A stretch of DNA of 50,155 nt from a virus. This document shows, piece after piece, positions 9,145-17,197 of the stretch (the first letter of the stretch is position 1; the number at the start of each line of letters is the position of its first letter). The DNA lies in the IMG/VR virus record IMGVR_UViG_3300028025_001335, positions 1 through 50,155 of that record, one strand, 5' to 3'. Below the pieces are notes generated by a model that worked only from the letters and a program-made list of their open reading frames with translations, was not told where the DNA came from and ran no database searches. A program made the translations under genes and the position numbers.

Positions 9145-9468
9145 ATGGGATTTTTATCACAAGACAATAATGCAAAAAGCTTTGTTGTTAAAACAGACGA
9201 AAAAGATTTTCGATTAGAACAAAATGTACAGGATTATAAAGATTATGCTTCTCAACAAAGAGAGCTAGATTCATTATCACATAACGGTAGAACATATAGG
9301 TCATTTGCTATTATACCTGATATTGTTGCTATTGATATGTTAACTAAACATGGATTAGATGTACATGCCCCTGAGTTTATGAGTGACCCAACTAATCTAC
9401 GAAAATTAAAACAAATTATTGAATCAGATTATCCATTACTTAAAACAAGTAATGTAAAAGTTTTATAA
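9145..9468 (+). CDS. Hypothetical protein (107 aa), head completion region
   Basis: 107 residues, mixed alpha/beta and hydrophilic, beginning MGFLSQDNNAKSFVVK. AAGAGGACAC precedes ATG 9145, and the stop is nine bases before the adaptor gene. No recognised motifs, membrane segments or cysteines. Its place between the capsid and adaptor genes is the only hint of function. Confidence 0.7.
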   Translation: MGFLSQDNNAKSFVVKTDEKDFRLEQNVQDYKDYASQQRELDSLSHNGRTYRSFAIIPDIVAIDMLTKHGLDVHAPEFMSDPTNLRKLKQIIESDYPLLKTSNVKVL

Positions 9469-9477
9469 GGAAAACAT

Positions 9478-10389
9478 ATGGCAACACCTAAATTTGACGC
9501 CTTAGTCGGCAAGATAAGAGACTGGAGTAATAAACCCGAAGTAGCAACTATTCCCGACAGCGTAATTCAGGATTGCCTTTCTTATTCCGCTGATGAATGC
9601 TACCGACAATTAAGAATACCCCCATTAGAATCTACTGTAGTATATACAGTTGAGGCTGGAGATAATACAGGAGATAACAGTGCTGGGTTACCTTATGGTA
9701 ATGCTTACACTTCATTTAGTATACCTGAAGATTTAACACAATTTATTTATGTAAGAACTTTAGCTCAAGATAACATAGGTACATCTTATTCTACTTACCC
9801 TTCTAATGTAAGTAAAGTGTTTAATGAGATAACGGATAGCAGAACATTCTTTGATCTTTATTCAGAAAAATATTCAGTATATAACTGGATGTGGCAAGAT
9901 AATAAAATATTTATTCATCCTCAATTAGCCGTAGGTGCTGAAGTAGAAATTCACTACTATCGTAGATTACCTGCATTAGACGCATTATATAATGTTGCAC
10001 CTATTAACTATCTTATTGGTCTTAATGATGCATCACAGCCTTATCTTGAGCTAGTTAATAACGATGGAACTAACCTTTACTTCTCAACTGCAAATGGTGT
10101 TACTAAATGTTTTGCTAATTATGGTGATGCATTTGTATACAATCCAACAGTAACAACTAAGATGTATATAGGTAAAGAAGTAACTAATTGGTTAAGAGAT
10201 AGTAATGAAAGATTAGTATTGTTTGGAGGTTTATATAACCTTGGAGCATACATGTTTGATCAAGCTATGGAACAACGTTATGAAAAGAAATTTTTTGAAA
10301 CATTATTATCAATGAACAAAGAAGAAAAATGGCGTAGATCACTTGGTGGTAATGTACAAGTTAATTTTAATACTAACGGTATGATTTAA
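9478..10389 (+). CDS. Head-tail adaptor (tail tubular A-like) protein
   Basis: 303 residues. The N-terminal helical part with VIQDCLSYSADECYRQLRIP, the central beta-rich region, and the C-terminal helix pair with LGAYMFDQAMEQRYEKKFFE are typical of podovirus adaptor proteins that bind under the portal (P22 gp4, T7 gp11 and the SU10 adaptor are functional equivalents). ATTCACTACTATCGTAGATT encodes an IHYYRRLP strand often seen in this family. The gene follows head genes and precedes fibre genes. AAGGAAAACAT precedes ATG 9478. The assignment rests on remembered pattern and position. Confidence 0.75.
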   Translation: MATPKFDALVGKIRDWSNKPEVATIPDSVIQDCLSYSADECYRQLRIPPLESTVVYTVEAGDNTGDNSAGLPYGNAYTSFSIPEDLTQFIYVRTLAQDNIGTSYSTYPSNVSKVFNEITDSRTFFDLYSEKYSVYNWMWQDNKIFIHPQLAVGAEVEIHYYRRLPALDALYNVAPINYLIGLNDASQPYLELVNNDGTNLYFSTANGVTKCFANYGDAFVYNPTVTTKMYIGKEVTNWLRDSNERLVLFGGLYNLGAYMFDQAMEQRYEKKFFETLLSMNKEEKWRRSLGGNVQVNFNTNGMI

Positions 10390-10400
10390 GGAGATATGTA

Positions 10401-11096
10401 ATGGGTTATAATACAACCGCTGGCTCAGTCAGCAGCATATCTCCCGGTGGAGAATATGACGCACCTGATGTAGGTAGTAACAGCACATATGTTATTTTAT
10501 CTGCCGCCGAAGCTGCTGCTGCAGCCCTTAGTGCGTCACAGGCTGCTGCCTCTGCAACACTAGCTGTAAACGCATATGATTCTTTTGATGACAGATATTT
10601 AGGCGCTAAATCAGTTGAACCAACACTAGATAATGATGGTAATGCTTTATTAACAGGTGCATTATACTATAATAACGGCTCAGTAGATCCTTTATTACAA
10701 GGCATGAGAGTATACACAGGTGCATTTTGGACAGCAGCGTATACTGCTTCTCCCGGTGCAGGTGCATTATTAGCTACTAACAACCTTGGTGATTTAACAT
10801 CATTATCAACAGCAAGAACTAATTTAGGTGTTACAGCCACAGGCTCTGATACAACATATGCGTATAGAACTAATAATCTTAGTGACCTATCTAATACAGC
10901 TACAGCAAGGTCTAACTTAGGTGTTACAGCAACAGGTGCTGACACAATATACGCATTCAGAAATAATAATTTAAGTGATCTTGGTGATGTCCCTACAGCT
11001 AGGACTAACTTAGGTTTAGGCACTGCAGCTTTAGCTTCAACAACAGACTTTGATGCAGCAGGATTAGCAGTAGCTATGGCTATTGCACTTGCATAA
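10401..11096 (+). CDS. Fibre-like protein with repeated NLSDL units
   Basis: 231 residues. An Ala-rich helix at about 33-55 (AAEAAAAALSASQAAASA) may trimerise. A domain with DSFDDRYLGAK and MRVYTGAFWTAAY, typical of phage fibres and needles, follows. Three copies of a unit of about 28 residues then follow, built on NNL(S/G)DL....TAR(T/S)NLG. The protein ends in a hydrophobic FDAAGLAVAMAIALA tail like that of the collagen-like fibre. It is probably an attachment or adaptor piece of a virion fibre. AAGGAGATATGTA gives a strong ribosome binding site before ATG 10401. Confidence 0.75.
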   Translation: MGYNTTAGSVSSISPGGEYDAPDVGSNSTYVILSAAEAAAAALSASQAAASATLAVNAYDSFDDRYLGAKSVEPTLDNDGNALLTGALYYNNGSVDPLLQGMRVYTGAFWTAAYTASPGAGALLATNNLGDLTSLSTARTNLGVTATGSDTTYAYRTNNLSDLSNTATARSNLGVTATGADTIYAFRNNNLSDLGDVPTARTNLGLGTAALASTTDFDAAGLAVAMAIALA

Positions 11097-11108
11097 TAAG
11101 GAACAAAC

Positions 11109-11435
11109 ATGGCAAATACATTCACATCTTACGTTAATAAATCCGTAGGCACATCAGCTGCAACTGTAGTTACTGTTGGTGCATCAACCCAAACAACTGT
11201 TATTGGCATGTCATGTGCTAATACCACAATAAGCCCAGTCACAGTAGACGCTTACTTTACACGTTCTGCTGTAGACTTTTACTTAGTTAAAGGTGCTACA
11301 GTACCAGTAGGTGGTGCATTAGTTATTGTTGGTGGAGATCAAAAGGTAGTATTAACACCTAGTGATGCTCTTAAGGTAGTATCTTCTGCTACAACATCTA
11401 TTGACGTTGTAACATCTGTACTTAACATTACTTAA
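11109..11435 (+). CDS. Small beta-sandwich virion protein
   Basis: 108 residues, strongly beta-patterned and Thr/Val/Ala-rich, with the segment VPVGGALVIVGGDQKVVL. This is a pattern I have seen in small head-fibre or tail accessory proteins of many phages, but the family has no function I can name. AATAAGGAACAAAC precedes ATG 11109, 12 bases after the previous stop. No membrane segment. A virion role is inferred from composition and neighbours. Confidence 0.65.
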   Translation: MANTFTSYVNKSVGTSAATVVTVGASTQTTVIGMSCANTTISPVTVDAYFTRSAVDFYLVKGATVPVGGALVIVGGDQKVVLTPSDALKVVSSATTSIDVVTSVLNIT

Positions 11436-11443
11436 GGTTAGCT

Positions 11444-12385
11444 ATGGCATACTTAGGTAACTCATCTACACAACAATCATTTACACCTGCCATTGATTAT
11501 TTTAATGGTGATGGTTCTACAACAGCGTTTACATTGTCTAGACCTGTAGCATCTGTTGCACAGATTCAAGTAACAATTAATAATGTGGCTCAAAACCCTT
11601 CATCTGCATATACAGTAAATGGTAGCACAATTACATTTACTTCTGCCCCATTAAGTGGGTCTAATAATATTTATGTTTATTATACAAGTCCTAATACACA
11701 GGTGATTGCACCAAGTCAAGGTACTGTGTTTCCAACATCATTGAGCACTGGTGGCCTATACTGGAATACCTCTGGTAATGTGGGGATTGGTACGAGTTCT
11801 CCAGCATATAAGTTGGACGTAATAGGGCAAGGTAGAGCAACAACAGGGTTTGCTGTAAGCACAGATGGCTCTACTTTTACACCATCGGGTTTAAATGCAA
11901 TACCAAATTATGGTGTTGGATACATAACAAGCACATCACAAACTGTTATTTCTGGTTTTGGTGGAATTCCATTCTACACCAATCAAGTTGAGCGTATGCG
12001 CCTTGATTCTAGCGGTAACTTGCTATTCAACTCAGGCTATGGCTCTGTTGCTACTGCATATGGTTGTCGTGCTTGGGTACAATTTAATGGTTCAGGCACT
12101 GTTACAATTAATTCAAGCGGTAATGTAACAAGTATTACAGATAATGGTGTAGGTAACTATACACTTACTTTTACAAATAATTTTCCTGATACAAACTATG
12201 CTTTAAATTTTGGTATTTGTTCTGGTTCTAGTGGCCTTAATGCTGGGTTTGTTGGCTATGTTATTTCAGCAACACAGTATGGATTACCAAATATTAAAAC
12301 TGCAAACACTTGCCAAATTGGTTTTGGAGATTACACAGCCACTCCAAGAGATTTTTCACAATTATATGTTACGGTATTTAGATAA
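11444..12385 (+). CDS. Tail fibre protein with anchor domain and C-terminal tip (type B)
   Basis: 313 residues. The N-terminal part (about 1-85) has YFNGDGSTTAFTLSRPV and a following beta pattern, the anchor domain seen on many phage fibres. The middle contains WNTSGNVGIGTSSPAYKLDV, a widespread fibre repeat. From C208 the C-terminal tip, starting CRAWVQFNGSGTVTINSSG and including ITDNGVGNYTLTF, is shared with the separate protein at 16387-16779, which consists almost only of this tip. It is probably a receptor-binding fibre. It opens the array of tip-like genes that extends to 17367. Confidence 0.8.
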   Translation: MAYLGNSSTQQSFTPAIDYFNGDGSTTAFTLSRPVASVAQIQVTINNVAQNPSSAYTVNGSTITFTSAPLSGSNNIYVYYTSPNTQVIAPSQGTVFPTSLSTGGLYWNTSGNVGIGTSSPAYKLDVIGQGRATTGFAVSTDGSTFTPSGLNAIPNYGVGYITSTSQTVISGFGGIPFYTNQVERMRLDSSGNLLFNSGYGSVATAYGCRAWVQFNGSGTVTINSSGNVTSITDNGVGNYTLTFTNNFPDTNYALNFGICSGSSGLNAGFVGYVISATQYGLPNIKTANTCQIGFGDYTATPRDFSQLYVTVFR

Positions 12386-12393
12386 GGACAATT

Positions 12394-12597
12394 ATGAATC
12401 AAAGAATTATTTACCCAAACGATAATGGTGGTGTATCTATAGTAATCCCAACACCTGAATGGCTTTCCCAAGAAGGGAATACAATAGAAATTCTTGTTAC
12501 TAAGTCTGTCCCTGAAGGTAAACCATTTAAAATTGTAGATGTATCTGATATTCCAACAGACAGAACATTTCGTGACGCATGGGAGTACTCAGAATGA
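12394..12597 (+). CDS. Small tip-associated protein X1 (67 aa)
   Basis: 67 residues starting MNQRIIYPNDNGGVSIVIP and containing VPEGKPFKIVDVSDIPTDR. A paralogue with the same two motifs lies at 16788-16979. Proteins of this type follow fibre genes in many phages and prophages; a role in fibre folding or assembly is often supposed but I know of no proof. ATAAGGACAATT precedes ATG 12394, and the stop overlaps the next start (ATGA). Confidence 0.75.
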   Translation: MNQRIIYPNDNGGVSIVIPTPEWLSQEGNTIEILVTKSVPEGKPFKIVDVSDIPTDRTFRDAWEYSE

Positions 12598-12827
12598 TAA
12601 CTATTAACATTGACAAAGCTAAAGCTATTGCTCACGATAAACGAAGAGAAGCAAGAACCGCTGAGTTTGCACCATTAGACATCAAGGCAACCATTCCATC
12701 TGAAGCATCTGCTGCAGAAGCAGCAAGACAAGTTATTAGAGACAAATATGCACTTATGCAAAGTGATATTAATGCTGCAACAACAACAGAACAAATTAAG
12801 GCAGCTATGCCAAAGGTGACAACATAA
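12594..12827 (+). CDS. Small tip-associated protein Y1 (77 aa)
   Basis: 77 residues from ATG 12594, which overlaps the previous stop as ATGA, so translation is probably coupled. It begins MITINIDKAKAIAHDKRR and is a charged, helical protein; the paralogue at 16976-17197 begins almost identically. Together with protein X1 it forms a conserved pair downstream of a type B tip. A chaperone-like or fibre-assembly role is inferred from the constant linkage with fibres. Confidence 0.75.
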   Translation: MITINIDKAKAIAHDKRREARTAEFAPLDIKATIPSEASAAEAARQVIRDKYALMQSDINAATTTEQIKAAMPKVTT

Positions 12828-13375
12828 TGCCTATAAGCACAATAGATCAAACAGGGTTATCAGCCCCATTAAGTCTGACAAGTCCTGTAATCGCAGGAAC
12901 TCCAACAGGTGTGGGGGTTCTTACGAGTGGTACTGCGGTTGCGTCTACTTCAGGTGTAGCTATTGATTTTACTAGTATTCCTTCATGGGCTAAACGCATT
13001 ACTGTAATGTTATACGGAGTATCTACAACTGGAACATCAAACTATTTAATTCAAGTTGGTGCTGGATCAATTACAACTTCAGGGTATGTTGCTGGCTCTA
13101 TGTCTGGTGGTACTTATGTTTCATCTACAGCTGGTTTAATTTTAGTTAACAATATAGTAGCTGCCGATCTTTTTTCTGGAATATTAGTTTTAACAAATGT
13201 TACTGGAAATACTTGGGTATCTATAAGTAACATGAACAAAGCAGGATCACCACCCGCAGTTTTACCAGCAGCAGGTAATATTGTATTAGGGGGTACTTTA
13301 GATCGAATACGATTAACAACAGTAAACGGAACAGATACATTCGATGCCGGTTCCATTAACATACTATACGAATAA
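12827..13375 (+). CDS. Fibre-tip paralogue A1
   Basis: 182 residues. A short lead of about 35 residues is followed by the type A tip: GTAVASTSGVAIDFTSIPSW, then KRITVMLYGVSTTGTSNY, ending in the signature LDRIRLTTVNGTDTFDAG and SINILYE. The same tip ends four other proteins in this array. There is no long anchor domain, so attachment to the virion must be through the short N-terminus or another fibre. ATG 12827 overlaps the previous stop by one base (TAATG). Confidence 0.75.
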   Translation: MPISTIDQTGLSAPLSLTSPVIAGTPTGVGVLTSGTAVASTSGVAIDFTSIPSWAKRITVMLYGVSTTGTSNYLIQVGAGSITTSGYVAGSMSGGTYVSSTAGLILVNNIVAADLFSGILVLTNVTGNTWVSISNMNKAGSPPAVLPAAGNIVLGGTLDRIRLTTVNGTDTFDAGSINILYE

Positions 13376-13384
13376 GGAGGATAT

Positions 13385-14449
13385 ATGAGTTATATAGGTA
13401 ATGAACCTTCAACTACAGCCTTCTTAACGGATACTTTTAATGGTACAGGCGCTCAATTAATATTCACTATGTCTGTAGCACCCGCTAATACAACCTCTGT
13501 ATTAGTAGCTATATCAGGCGTAGTACAAGACCCATCTACATATGCTGTAGCGGGTACTACATTAACATTCTCTGGACCACCTCCTAGTGGCACAGGTAAT
13601 ATCTCAGTAAGGTATCTTGGTATACCTGCCTCAGGTGTAACTAATACAGCATACAGAACAGTAACTGACTTCACTGCTACAGCTGGGCAGACATCCTTTA
13701 CAGTACCTAGCTATACGGTAGGTTATATTGATGTGTATCGTAATGGTGTTAGATTAGCAGCCGCTGACTATACAGCCTCTACAGGTACTACAGTAGTGTT
13801 AGCTAGTGGATGTACACTTAATGACGTAGTAACTACTGAATCATTCTATGTATCAAGCGTATTGAATGCTATTCCAGCTACTGCTAATGCTATTAATTCA
13901 ACTTACTTAAGCCCTAGCTTAACATTAACAACACCTGCTATTGCTAGTCCTGTTATTAGTGGTACTCCATCAGGGGTAGGGGTTCTTACTAGTGGTACTG
14001 CCCAAGCATCTACTTCAGGTACAAACATTGACTTTACTTCTATCCCATCATGGGTAAAACGGATTACTGTATTGTTTGCAGGTGTTAGTGTAAACGCATC
14101 TTCAATTATTCAAGTTCAATTAGGAACTGGGTCAACAACTTATACAACAACTGGATATCTTGGTGGCGGGTGGTTTGCAAACACAACAAACACTAACGTA
14201 ACAACTGGAATACCTGTTATTGCATCTGGCGCAGGTGCTAGTGCAAGGACTCTTCGAGGAACAATGACTATTGCAAATATTACAGGCAACACTTGGGTAG
14301 CCTCAGCAACTATATTTGATGATAACGCATCAGGTTGTTTAAGTGGAAGCTCTATTGCTCTTGCCGCTCCTTTAACTGCTATTCGTCTTACTACCGTAAA
14401 CGGTATAGATGTATTTGACGCTGGCACTATTAACATTTTATATGAGTAA
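13385..14449 (+). CDS. Fibre protein with anchor domains and type A tip (A2)
   Basis: 354 residues. The N-terminal anchor begins MSYIGNEPSTTAFLTDTFNG and runs to about 80, related to that of the fibre at 11444. A second beta domain at about 90-165 contains YIDVYRNGVRL, a common fibre motif. The last 170 residues are a type A tip, starting around SGTAQASTSGTNIDFTSIPS and ending FDAGTINILYE. It is the only type A member with a full-length anchor, so it may be the scaffold onto which the short paralogues assemble; that is inference. AAGGAGG, a near-perfect ribosome binding site, precedes ATG 13385. Confidence 0.8.
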   Translation: MSYIGNEPSTTAFLTDTFNGTGAQLIFTMSVAPANTTSVLVAISGVVQDPSTYAVAGTTLTFSGPPPSGTGNISVRYLGIPASGVTNTAYRTVTDFTATAGQTSFTVPSYTVGYIDVYRNGVRLAAADYTASTGTTVVLASGCTLNDVVTTESFYVSSVLNAIPATANAINSTYLSPSLTLTTPAIASPVISGTPSGVGVLTSGTAQASTSGTNIDFTSIPSWVKRITVLFAGVSVNASSIIQVQLGTGSTTYTTTGYLGGGWFANTTNTNVTTGIPVIASGAGASARTLRGTMTIANITGNTWVASATIFDDNASGCLSGSSIALAAPLTAIRLTTVNGIDVFDAGTINILYE

Positions 14450-14454
14450 ACAAC

Positions 14455-14976
14455 ATGACAAAAGCAGTTAATCTAGCCGCAGTAGGCTCAAATGCAAACT
14501 CAGGTGGATCGTTAATTACAAGTGGTACTGCTGTTGCTAGTACATCGGGTACAAGTATTAATTTTACTGATATACCTAGTTGGGTTGAACGTATCACTGT
14601 GATGTTTAATGGTGTTAGTACAAGTGGAACAAACCCAATTTTAATACAAGGCGGTAACAGTAGTGGTATTGTAAATACTGGTTATAATTCAACATCAAAT
14701 CACTTTAACGCATCAACAAGTACTAGTGGAGCAAGCAGTACTGCGGGTTTTATATTTTTTAGTAATTCTGCCGCTTCTATTCATTCTGGAATTATTACTT
14801 TAGTAAATATTAGTGGCTCTACATGGGTTTCTTCACATACAGCAAAAAGCTTAGCTTCATTGGTTGTTACAGGTGGTGGTGATGGTGTCATATCTACATT
14901 AGATAGAATACGTATAACAACTACAACTGCAGTAGATACATTTGACGCAGGCTCCATCAACATTTTATATGAGTAA
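14455..14976 (+). CDS. Fibre-tip paralogue A3
   Basis: 173 residues made of a lead of about 20 residues and a type A tip: GTAVASTSGTSINFTDIPSW, KRITVM-like ERITVMFNGVSTSGTN, and the end DRIRITTTTAVDTFDAGSIN. It lies five bases after A2. The middle of the tip differs strongly from the other copies while the beginning and the end are nearly constant, a pattern expected when exposed loops diversify on a conserved frame. Confidence 0.75.
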   Translation: MTKAVNLAAVGSNANSGGSLITSGTAVASTSGTSINFTDIPSWVERITVMFNGVSTSGTNPILIQGGNSSGIVNTGYNSTSNHFNASTSTSGASSTAGFIFFSNSAASIHSGIITLVNISGSTWVSSHTAKSLASLVVTGGGDGVISTLDRIRITTTTAVDTFDAGSINILYE

Positions 14977-14982
14977 ACAACT

Positions 14983-15192
14983 ATGGCACTAACTAAAGTA
15001 GCATCTCAAATGATTGGTGGTGGATCAGGTATAGCCTTCTCACCATCAGTCCCTATATACGAAAATACATTAACAGTAGCTTCATCTTACACTATTACAA
15101 GTGGCTCATCAGCAATGTCTGTTGGCCCCATCACGATTACTTCAGGTAACTCAGTGAGTATACCTAGTGGAAGTAAATGGGTTATATTATGA
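14983..15192 (+). CDS. Small conserved fibre-region protein (69 aa)
   Basis: 69 residues. The end TITSGNSVSIPSGSKWVIL is a pattern found at the C-terminus of many small or fibre proteins of aquatic phages. It begins MALTKVASQMIGGG, also typical. It has no type A tip, and it separates paralogues A3 and A4. It may be a stand-alone fragment of a fibre or a minor virion component; the function is unknown. It starts six bases after the previous stop. Confidence 0.65.
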   Translation: MALTKVASQMIGGGSGIAFSPSVPIYENTLTVASSYTITSGSSAMSVGPITITSGNSVSIPSGSKWVIL

Positions 15193-15202
15193 AGGAATAC
15201 AC

Positions 15203-15799
15203 ATGAGTTCATTAATTATAGCGGGGGATACCTCAGGGCAGATAGCGGTAGCAGCCCCTGCTGTTGCAGGTACAAATACGCTGACACTTCAAGCCGCCAC
15301 TGCGACAAATGCTGTCAATACATTGAGTACAGCGGTTGCATCTACCAGTGGTACAAGCATTTCATATACAGGTTTTCCTAATTGGATTAAAAGAATAACA
15401 GTTATGTTTTCTGGCATAAGCACAAGCTCAACAAACAATATACAAGTTCAACTTGGTAGTGGAACTATTGATATTGCGAGCTATGGTGGAAGCGCCATGT
15501 CAGTCCGCGCTGGCGGGTTATCTAATGTCTACAACAACAGTACAGGTTTTATTGTTTGTGCTGAAGTAGCAGCGGCAGCTGTAATCTCTGGAAGTGTGAT
15601 TATTAACTTGCTAGGCTCAAATACTTGGGTGTGTAATGGGAACACTGCTGACAGCGGCGGCGCTGGAAGATCAACCATTCAAGGCGGCACAAAAACATTG
15701 TCAGGGACATTGGATCAGATAAGAATTATTGGTAGCGCAACAGGCAACCCATCTGATACTTTTGACCTTGGCACTATCAACATTCTGTACGAAGGATAA
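15203..15799 (+). CDS. Fibre-tip paralogue A4
   Basis: 198 residues from ATG 15203, preceded by GAAGGAAT; an in-frame ATG at 15167 lies inside the previous gene and has no such site. The N-terminus (SLIIAGDTSGQIAVAAPAVA, about 1-35) is a common fibre-like lead. The remainder is a type A tip with GFPNWIKRITVMFSGISTSS and the end FDLGTINILYEG. Codons here become noticeably richer in G and C (for example GGCGGCGCTGG at 15656) than in the fibre genes to the left, suggesting that A4 onward came from another phage. Confidence 0.75.
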   Translation: MSSLIIAGDTSGQIAVAAPAVAGTNTLTLQAATATNAVNTLSTAVASTSGTSISYTGFPNWIKRITVMFSGISTSSTNNIQVQLGSGTIDIASYGGSAMSVRAGGLSNVYNNSTGFIVCAEVAAAAVISGSVIINLLGSNTWVCNGNTADSGGAGRSTIQGGTKTLSGTLDQIRIIGSATGNPSDTFDLGTINILYEG

Positions 15800-15801
15800 T
15801 C

Positions 15802-16383
15802 ATGTCAATACTTGTTTTAACTTCTGATACATTAATTGGTACACCTTCTACAGGTAACATCGAATACAACGGTCAATTCTTTGGCACTGACAGCAATGCG
15901 TCTCGGGCGCAGTTGCAGAGGATCGTAAGGACTACTGCTGTTGCCTCTACATCAAGTACAAGCGTTACATTTACTGGCATACCCGCATGGGCAAAACGAA
16001 TTACTGTAATGCTTAATGGGGTAAGTACAAGCGGGTCAAATAATTTGCAAATTCAAATTGGTTCAGGCTCTGCCTTAACTACTGGATATGTGGGATTTAC
16101 ATGGTTAGGTAATACTAATAACGCCTCACATTCAACTGGGTTTTTACTTAGCGCAGGAGCATTAGCAACTTATACTTATTATGGTAATGCTATTTTGACA
16201 AATATAACAAGTAACAGTTGGGTTTTTTCTGTTTCGGCAGGCGTAACAGCTGCTAATACTGCTGTTACCGGTGGTGGATCAAACACTACATTAAGCGGGG
16301 TTTTAGATCGTGTAATTATTACTTCTGTAGGCGGCACAGACACTTTTGACGCTGGTTCAATCAACATTTTGTACGAGGGCTAA
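15802..16383 (+). CDS. Fibre-tip paralogue A5
   Basis: 193 residues. A lead containing LTSDTLIGTPSTGNIEYNGQ, a frequent fibre motif, is followed by a type A tip (FTGIPAWAKRITVMLNGVST to FDAGSINILYEG). It starts two bases after the stop of A4 with AAGGATAATC ahead of ATG 15802. It shares with A4 the extra Gly at the C-terminus, so A4 and A5 are probably each other's closest relatives in the array. Confidence 0.75.
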   Translation: MSILVLTSDTLIGTPSTGNIEYNGQFFGTDSNASRAQLQRIVRTTAVASTSSTSVTFTGIPAWAKRITVMLNGVSTSGSNNLQIQIGSGSALTTGYVGFTWLGNTNNASHSTGFLLSAGALATYTYYGNAILTNITSNSWVFSVSAGVTAANTAVTGGGSNTTLSGVLDRVIITSVGGTDTFDAGSINILYEG

Positions 16384-16386
16384 ATC

Positions 16387-16779
16387 ATGGCAGTAACAAT
16401 TGATGGATCAGCAGGTGTCACGACAAACGCTGGTGGGTCTGTAAACCCATCGACAACGATTGATGGCATCAACTACTCATGCCGTGCTTGGGTGAACTTT
16501 AACGGCACAGGCACTGTGGCAATTCGTGGAAGTGGTAATGTGTCATCTATTACAGACAATGGCACAGGTGACTACACAATAAATTTTACAACTGCAATGA
16601 CTGATGCAAATTATTCAACAGTAGGCACTACTGGAAGCCCTGCGGTGGCTCATGGTGTTTTTATGTTTATTACAGGCACAGGCACTGCTACAACTGCATC
16701 TAATGTAAGAATTGGTACTGTTACACAAAGTTCGGTTCTTTATGACTACGTGAATGTACTTTGCGCCATTTTTAGATAA
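16387..16779 (+). CDS. Stand-alone type B tip protein
   Basis: 130 residues. About 30 residues of lead (MAVTIDGSAGVTTNAGGSVN) precede the type B tip, beginning CRAWVNFNGTGTVAIRGSGN at C32, with ITDNGTGDYTINFTTAM, and ending in NVLCAIFR. It is homologous to the C-terminal third of the fibre at 11444-12385 and, like it, is followed by X and Y proteins. It lacks the anchor and shaft domains. Confidence 0.8.
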   Translation: MAVTIDGSAGVTTNAGGSVNPSTTIDGINYSCRAWVNFNGTGTVAIRGSGNVSSITDNGTGDYTINFTTAMTDANYSTVGTTGSPAVAHGVFMFITGTGTATTASNVRIGTVTQSSVLYDYVNVLCAIFR

Positions 16780-16787
16780 GGAAAACC

Positions 16788-16979
16788 ATGAACTCAAGAA
16801 TCATTTATCCAAACGATGATGGTGGTGTATCAATCGTCATTCCAGCACCAGAGTGCGGTTTAACTATTGAAGAAATTGCCGCAAGGTCTGTTCCTGAAGG
16901 CAAGCCATTCAAGATCGTTGATGTTGCTGATATACCAACAGACCGCACATTCCGCAACGCATGGGAGTACACAGCATGA
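16788..16979 (+). CDS. Small tip-associated protein X2 (63 aa)
   Basis: 63 residues beginning MNSRIIYPNDDGGVSIVIPA and containing VPEGKPFKIVDVADIPTDRT, a clear paralogue of the protein at 12394-12597. It differs mainly in the variable middle (ECGLTIEEIAAR). ATAAGGAAAACC precedes ATG 16788; the end overlaps the Y2 start by four bases. Confidence 0.75.
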   Translation: MNSRIIYPNDDGGVSIVIPAPECGLTIEEIAARSVPEGKPFKIVDVADIPTDRTFRNAWEYTA

Positions 16980-17197
16980 TTACCATCAACATTAACAAAG
17001 CCAAGAACATTGCTCACGACAAGCGCAGAAAAGCACGATCTGCTGAGTTTGCGCCTTTGGACATTAAGGCAACGATTCCCTCTGAGGCAACAGAGGCAGA
17101 AGCGGCAAGGCAAGCTGTGCGTGATAAATACACCGCCATGCAAGCCGCAATTGATGCGGCAACAACAACTGAACAAATTAAGGAGGCAATGCTATGA
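16976..17197 (+). CDS. Small tip-associated protein Y2 (73 aa)
   Basis: 73 residues from ATG 16976, in an ATGA overlap with X2. MITININKAKNIAHDKRRKA and the following FAPLDIKATIPSEA match protein Y1 (12594-12827) closely. It is helical, charged and without a membrane segment. Its end overlaps the next start as ATGA, so X2, Y2 and the following gene form a coupled set. Confidence 0.75.
   Translation: MITININKAKNIAHDKRRKARSAEFAPLDIKATIPSEATEAEAARQAVRDKYTAMQAAIDAATTTEQIKEAML

Larger units (their letters stand above)
12065..12827 (+). repeat. First copy of a duplicated tip-X-Y cassette
   Basis: This stretch encodes the type B tip, a 67-residue protein and a 77-residue protein. The same three parts recur in the same order at 16480-17197. 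The proteins match at well over half their residues, while the DNA has diverged clearly and the second copy is richer in G and C. Confidence 0.8.
16480..17197 (+). repeat. Second copy of the duplicated tip-X-Y cassette
   Basis: Same gene order as 12065-12827, at the other end of the tip array. Reading the two by eye, the DNA of the X genes agrees at roughly three of four positions. This copy has more GC-ending codons (GCC, CGC, AAG, ACC), pointing to separate acquisition rather than a fresh local duplication. Confidence 0.8.

Noticed and set aside
16179-16367. Minus-strand frames opposite the fibre-tip genes
   Set aside because: Similar minus frames occur opposite each paralogue because the tip sequence itself is repeated; no start signals or coherent products.
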